Origin: Drosophila pseudoobscura
Taxonomy: Eukaryota > Arthropoda > Insecta > Diptera > Drosophilidae
Direction: 5' to 3'
Length of the DNA: 64,000 nt
NCBI RefSeq assembly: GCF_009870125.1
Contig: NC_046683.1
Location: forward strand, 9,362,001 to 9,426,000
A program made the position numbers and the translations under genes. Each line of letters begins with the position of its first letter. Position 1 is the first letter of the stretch. The notes beneath the pieces are model-generated. The model had not been told where the DNA came from, ran no database searches, and saw only the letters and a list, made by a program, of their open reading frames with translations. Shown here one piece after another: positions 60,852-64,000 of the stretch.

Positions 60852-62346
60852 ATGGGCCAACCATCGACTACGGGTGTCGGTCCCAGGAGCTGGACCCTCT
60901 GCGGAGCCGTCCTGCTGTTCATTCTGCAGTTATTCCAGACCTCCGATGCACTGCATCACACCGAGGAGGGACTCGAGTTGCTCTTTCGTGAACGGTGAGT
61001 GAACATTGAATGGTTTCTATTCACCGATAGCCTCTTGATGTTAAATCGATTGAGCTTCTTGGGCCTTACATGGGTTTCTTTCTAATAGGAATAGTGGTTA
61101 GTGTTTTTCGTATTTTCCAAATTACAAATTAATACGAAATTTTCTGAAACCTAATCAAAATGATTTCTTGGACCTCTTTAGTTAGTTTAAAACATAGGCG
61201 AATCGGTTGGAATTCTGTGGAGTTACGTGAATTTGTTTTCTTATAGGGGGAGTCCAAAATGCAGATAAAGCTATAAAATTGATGTTTTTCTTATAAATAC
61301 TCAACGAGATGAAGATATATTCTATTAAAAGTAAAGATTTGATAGGTAAATGCTTAAATTTGAGACGAATTTTGGAAAAGTGGTTTCTGGGACCCTTTCA
61401 AAACATTAAAAACTTCTTGGTCTCAAATCGATTGCGAGTTACGAGAGTTATGTGGGTTTTTTTCTGATAGGGGATGTCCAAAGTGGTCCTACAGTTACAC
61501 AGGTTTTGTAATCAACATCTAATAGGAAATTATTAACATTTGAGGCTGAATATTTCCTATCCAAATATATTTGGTTTCTATAAACATACTAATTAAATTT
61601 AGGAGGAGTTCTAATTGTTATAAATTCTAAAAGAATCTTAAGTGGAACAAAGAAATAGTCTATAACAGGGAGATTTTTCGATGTCATTTAGAAAGTTTCT
61701 GAAACTTAAATTTCAAACATTTTTTGATTCGAATCACGCTACGATTAGGCAATATTCCATGAAATTTGTATGATCCTTGGATTGTTTTCAGTTTCTGCCA
61801 ACAGTAACCACAGAATTTAACAAGAAATTTTCAATTTATTCAACAAATCCGAAGAGTAATAGCAACCGAGAGAACAGTGCAAATCGCTTATGCAAATATG
61901 TATATATCGTGTGTATATTTTCAGCTCACAGTCGGACTGGGAGAATGTGTGGCATCAGGAGACACACTCCCGGTGCCGGGACAAGCTCATCCGCCAGTTA
62001 TACTGGGCCTGCGAGAAGGACATTTACCGCCTGACGCGACGCAACCGCAAGCGGACGGGCAACGACGAGGCCTGGATCAAGCAGAGCTCCTCCTCCTCCT
62101 CGAAACGTGAGTCTTCAGATGATGATCCTCCTGGACCTCTCATGCATACATATGTGTATCTGAAAAATCCTTTCAGCTGGTACGCCCCCGTCGACTTGGC
62201 TGCACGTGAACTACGCCAACATGTTCTTGAGGACTCGTCGCTCCAACGCTCCATCGATCACCAACGAGTGCTGCACCAAGGCTGGCTGTACCTGGGAGGA
62301 ATATGCCGAATACTGTCCTTCCAACAAGCGACGCAATCATTATTGA
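60852..62346 (+). CDS. Ilp7: Insulin/relaxin-like peptide 7 precursor
   Basis: Three exons, 60852-60994, 61925-62106 and 62177-62346, give 164 residues. Residues about 14-33 form the signal peptide core. The B-chain region has C66 and C77, with R67 and R71 giving a relaxin-like R-x-x-x-R pattern. Candidate basic cleavage sites lie at R86-R91 and R127-R130, bounding a connecting peptide with a run of six serines (102-107). The A chain has C140, C141, C146 and C155, the insulin A-chain spacing C-C-x4-C-x8-C, and the protein ends K-R-R-N-H-Y. The sequence closely matches Drosophila DILP7, a secreted hormone made in a few abdominal neurons and linked to egg-laying and feeding decisions. The chosen ATG is the only one that places a signal peptide ahead of the conserved sequence. 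Parg lies convergently downstream. Confidence 0.96.
60995..61924 (+). other. First intron of the insulin-like peptide gene, with degenerate repeats
   Basis: A 930-bp AT-rich intron containing at least three diverged copies of one segment near 61035-61110, 61190-61260 and 61400-61480. Each has a form of AATCGATTG, then GAGTTACGTGGGTTT, then TTCT.ATAGGGG.GTCCAAA. The copies are old, or were pieces of a satellite-like repeat. Confidence 0.55.
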
Positions 62347-62483
62347 TTTCCCTTTGGTTGTTCTACAGATACATTTGGTTATATACTATATATGCTTTTT
62401 GTTTTATCTGTTGTTCTTGTTGTTGGTGTTGGTGTTGGTGTCATTGTCGTTTGGGTGTGTGTGCATCAGTGTGGGTCTAAATG

Positions 62484-62489
62484 AATAAA
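62484..62489 (+). promoter_or_regulatory. Polyadenylation signal of the insulin-like peptide gene
   Basis: Canonical AATAAA 138 bases after the stop codon. Confidence 0.6.
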
Positions 62490-63281
62490 GTTTATGGATC
62501 GTCAAAGTCCTTGGGGTTCACAAAAAAAAACAAAAAAAAAACACTTGTACTAAGTTCATCTAGATTTCTATACATTCTACGAGTACATATAGTATGTATG
62601 TATGTGCGGTATATCAGTATAGTTGTTGACTATTTTCTAAACTATATGTTTTGGGTACCATCAGACAATGAGAGAGAGAGAGAGGGAGCTTGAAAGTATA
62701 ATTAGATAGGTGGAGATGGCCTTTCCGTAAAGTTTTCTTTATGAAAAATATATAAGAAGAAAAGACATCCGCGTTGTGAGTGAGCTACGATGATGAACCC
62801 GACGAGACACACACAGCGAGAGCATCTTCGGATTGACGAGATGTCTTCAACGATTCGGTGCACCTGCAAGAGCCTATTCTTGCTTGTACTTTCTTCAACT
62901 CATGAATCATTATACTTGCGCCGATCGTCTTTGAGACTGAAGGCGACCCACAATGGAGGAGGAGCAGAAGAAAGTCTTCTTTTGTACGAGTAGCGTGTGG
63001 CGTGGTGTAGTAGGCCTTTGCTTAATTACAAGAATCAAACGAATAATCTGTTTATATGCTGGGAGGGCGAGAAACCTTTCTCAACTTATTAAAGCATATA
63101 GCTTTATTGGAAACAGAAACGAGAATGTCCACCAGTTTCATGTTTGCAAAGATAGTTTTTTCAGAAGTCGTGTTTCTATCCTTTCTCTCTCTCTCTCGAT
63201 GTGTTTATGAGTTTAAAAACCTTTTAGAATAATATCACTTAGTCAAAATCCCCCACCGCCTGCCCTAGCAAACGTGGACCT
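62490..63281. other. Intergenic region between Ilp7 and Parg
   Basis: Convergent 3' flanks. It contains A-runs near 62522-62540, GA-rich (GA)n at about 62670-62685 and a CT tract near 63182-63197. No gene is supported. Confidence 0.5.
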
Positions 63282-64000
63282 TTAACGTGGTGGGGCCTCC
63301 CCATCGTCATCATTTTCCTTGCGACTCTTGGCCGGCCCTTGGCCCGTGGGTCCGCTGTGGGGAGGACGCGGACGCTTCGAGGCCTGGCCCTGATCGTAGT
63401 GGCCGTCTAGCATATCCAGAAGCGACAGCTGTCGCAGGTTAGGAGCAGCTACCTTCGGTGGTGAGTCTCCTCCTGCTGCTGATGCAGCTGCTCCTGCCTG
63501 ACTGCTCTCGCTGGGCGTGGCCTCCAGGCTGGCGGCCATCATCATGGCATTGGCCTCTTCATCGTCGGAGAGCAGGAGGACGGCCGGCGAGCTTGTCGAA
63601 TCGTCCTGCGAGGCAAACAAGTCTGGACTATGTTCATTACTGGCCGGCAGCTTCTTGATCGACTGCGGTGTGGAACACGTTGAAGATGGCGGCGTTTTCT
63701 TCTTCATCAGCTCCTCGCGTATATAGTCATAGAGATTCGGCTTGGCGGCCGGCTGGCTCGATTGCGATGGGTTGGAGCGCAGACTGTAGTCGAAGCGCCG
63801 CAGCACGGTCCAGAGCTGCCGCACGGTGGTGCCCTGGCTGCGGAACAGCTGCCACATCTCATGCAGCTCGTCGCGCAGCCGGATGTTGCCGAAGGTGTAG
63901 TAGGCCAACGGACGGTGCAATGTGGCGCAGACCATCAGCTGCAGCAGCGACTTGAGACGGGCATCGCCCCCAAAGGCACCGCAGCCCCAATTGCCAGTGG
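63282..64000 (-). CDS. Parg: Poly(ADP-ribose) glycohydrolase, C-terminal part (runs off the window)
   Basis: The - strand frame is open from the window edge to the TAA at 63282 (about 239 residues). It begins inside the conserved end of the PARG macrodomain: T-G-N-W-G-C-G-A-F-G-G-D, then L-K-S-L-L-Q-L, then R-P-L-A-Y-Y-T-F-G. The catalytic G-G-G...Q-E-E loop must lie further upstream, outside the window. After the fold comes a long tail rich in Ser, Pro, Asp and Ala, with a S-D-D-E-E acidic patch and a basic K-R-P-R-P-P...K-S-R-K segment near the end that could be a nuclear localisation signal. The enzyme removes poly(ADP-ribose) from proteins in the nucleus. The 5' part of the gene is outside the window. 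Confidence 0.93.
   Translation of the reverse strand, partial: TGNWGCGAFGGDARLKSLLQLMVCATLHRPLAYYTFGNIRLRDELHEMWQLFRSQGTTVRQLWTVLRRFDYSLRSNPSQSSQPAAKPNLYDYIREELMKKKTPPSSTCSTPQSIKKLPASNEHSPDLFASQDDSTSSPAVLLLSDDEEANAMMMAASLEATPSESSQAGAAASAAGGDSPPKVAAPNLRQLSLLDMLDGHYDQGQASKRPRPPHSGPTGQGPAKSRKENDDDGEAPPR

Overview
The window is insect genomic DNA, almost certainly from a Drosophila species and homologous to the part of the melanogaster X chromosome that carries AstA-R1, Ilp7 and Parg. Three conserved genes support this: an allatostatin-A receptor, an insulin/relaxin-like peptide that matches DILP7, and the C-terminal part of a poly(ADP-ribose) glycohydrolase. Introns of 55-78 bp next to introns of several kb, consensus GTAAGT/CAG splice sites and abundant CA, CT and GATG microsatellites are typical of flies. 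The proteins differ enough from D. melanogaster to point to another species group (obscura-like is a guess). There are no operons, CRISPR arrays or bacterial features.

Layout. Positions 1-4.6 kb are noncoding apart from one tRNA-Arg(TCT). At 4.6-6.4 kb lies a small two-exon HMG-box gene (copy A, + strand). From 6.4 to 31.7 kb is a gene-poor stretch with microsatellites, a 24-bp minisatellite and a possible foldback element. AstA-R1 occupies 31.8-53.9 kb on the + strand in eight coding exons. Its 11.7-kb first intron holds GA tracts and some antisense coding-like debris. At 56.6-58.4 kb is a second HMG-box gene (copy B, - strand), the inverted duplicate of copy A. A 5'-truncated non-LTR retrotransposon follows at 59.3-59.9 kb. 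Ilp7 (three exons, + strand) lies at 60.9-62.3 kb, and the 3' end of Parg (- strand) runs off the right edge.

The most notable feature is the inverted duplication. Two roughly 1.75-kb copies, about 50 kb apart, face each other across AstA-R1. Each carries an intact gene for a short basic HMG-box protein resembling the testis/sperm-chromatin (MST-HMG-box) family. The shared intron is identical between copies, while the coding sequence has more amino-acid-changing than silent codon differences, and the C-termini have diverged. Duplicated, fast-changing, X-linked sperm-chromatin genes are a known signature of sex-chromosome conflict in Drosophila. Applying that idea to this pair is inference.

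AstA-R1 and Ilp7 both belong to neuroendocrine signalling (feeding and metabolism). Their adjacency to Parg looks like conserved X-chromosome gene order rather than a functional cluster. All coordinates come from reading splice sites and reading frames by eye.
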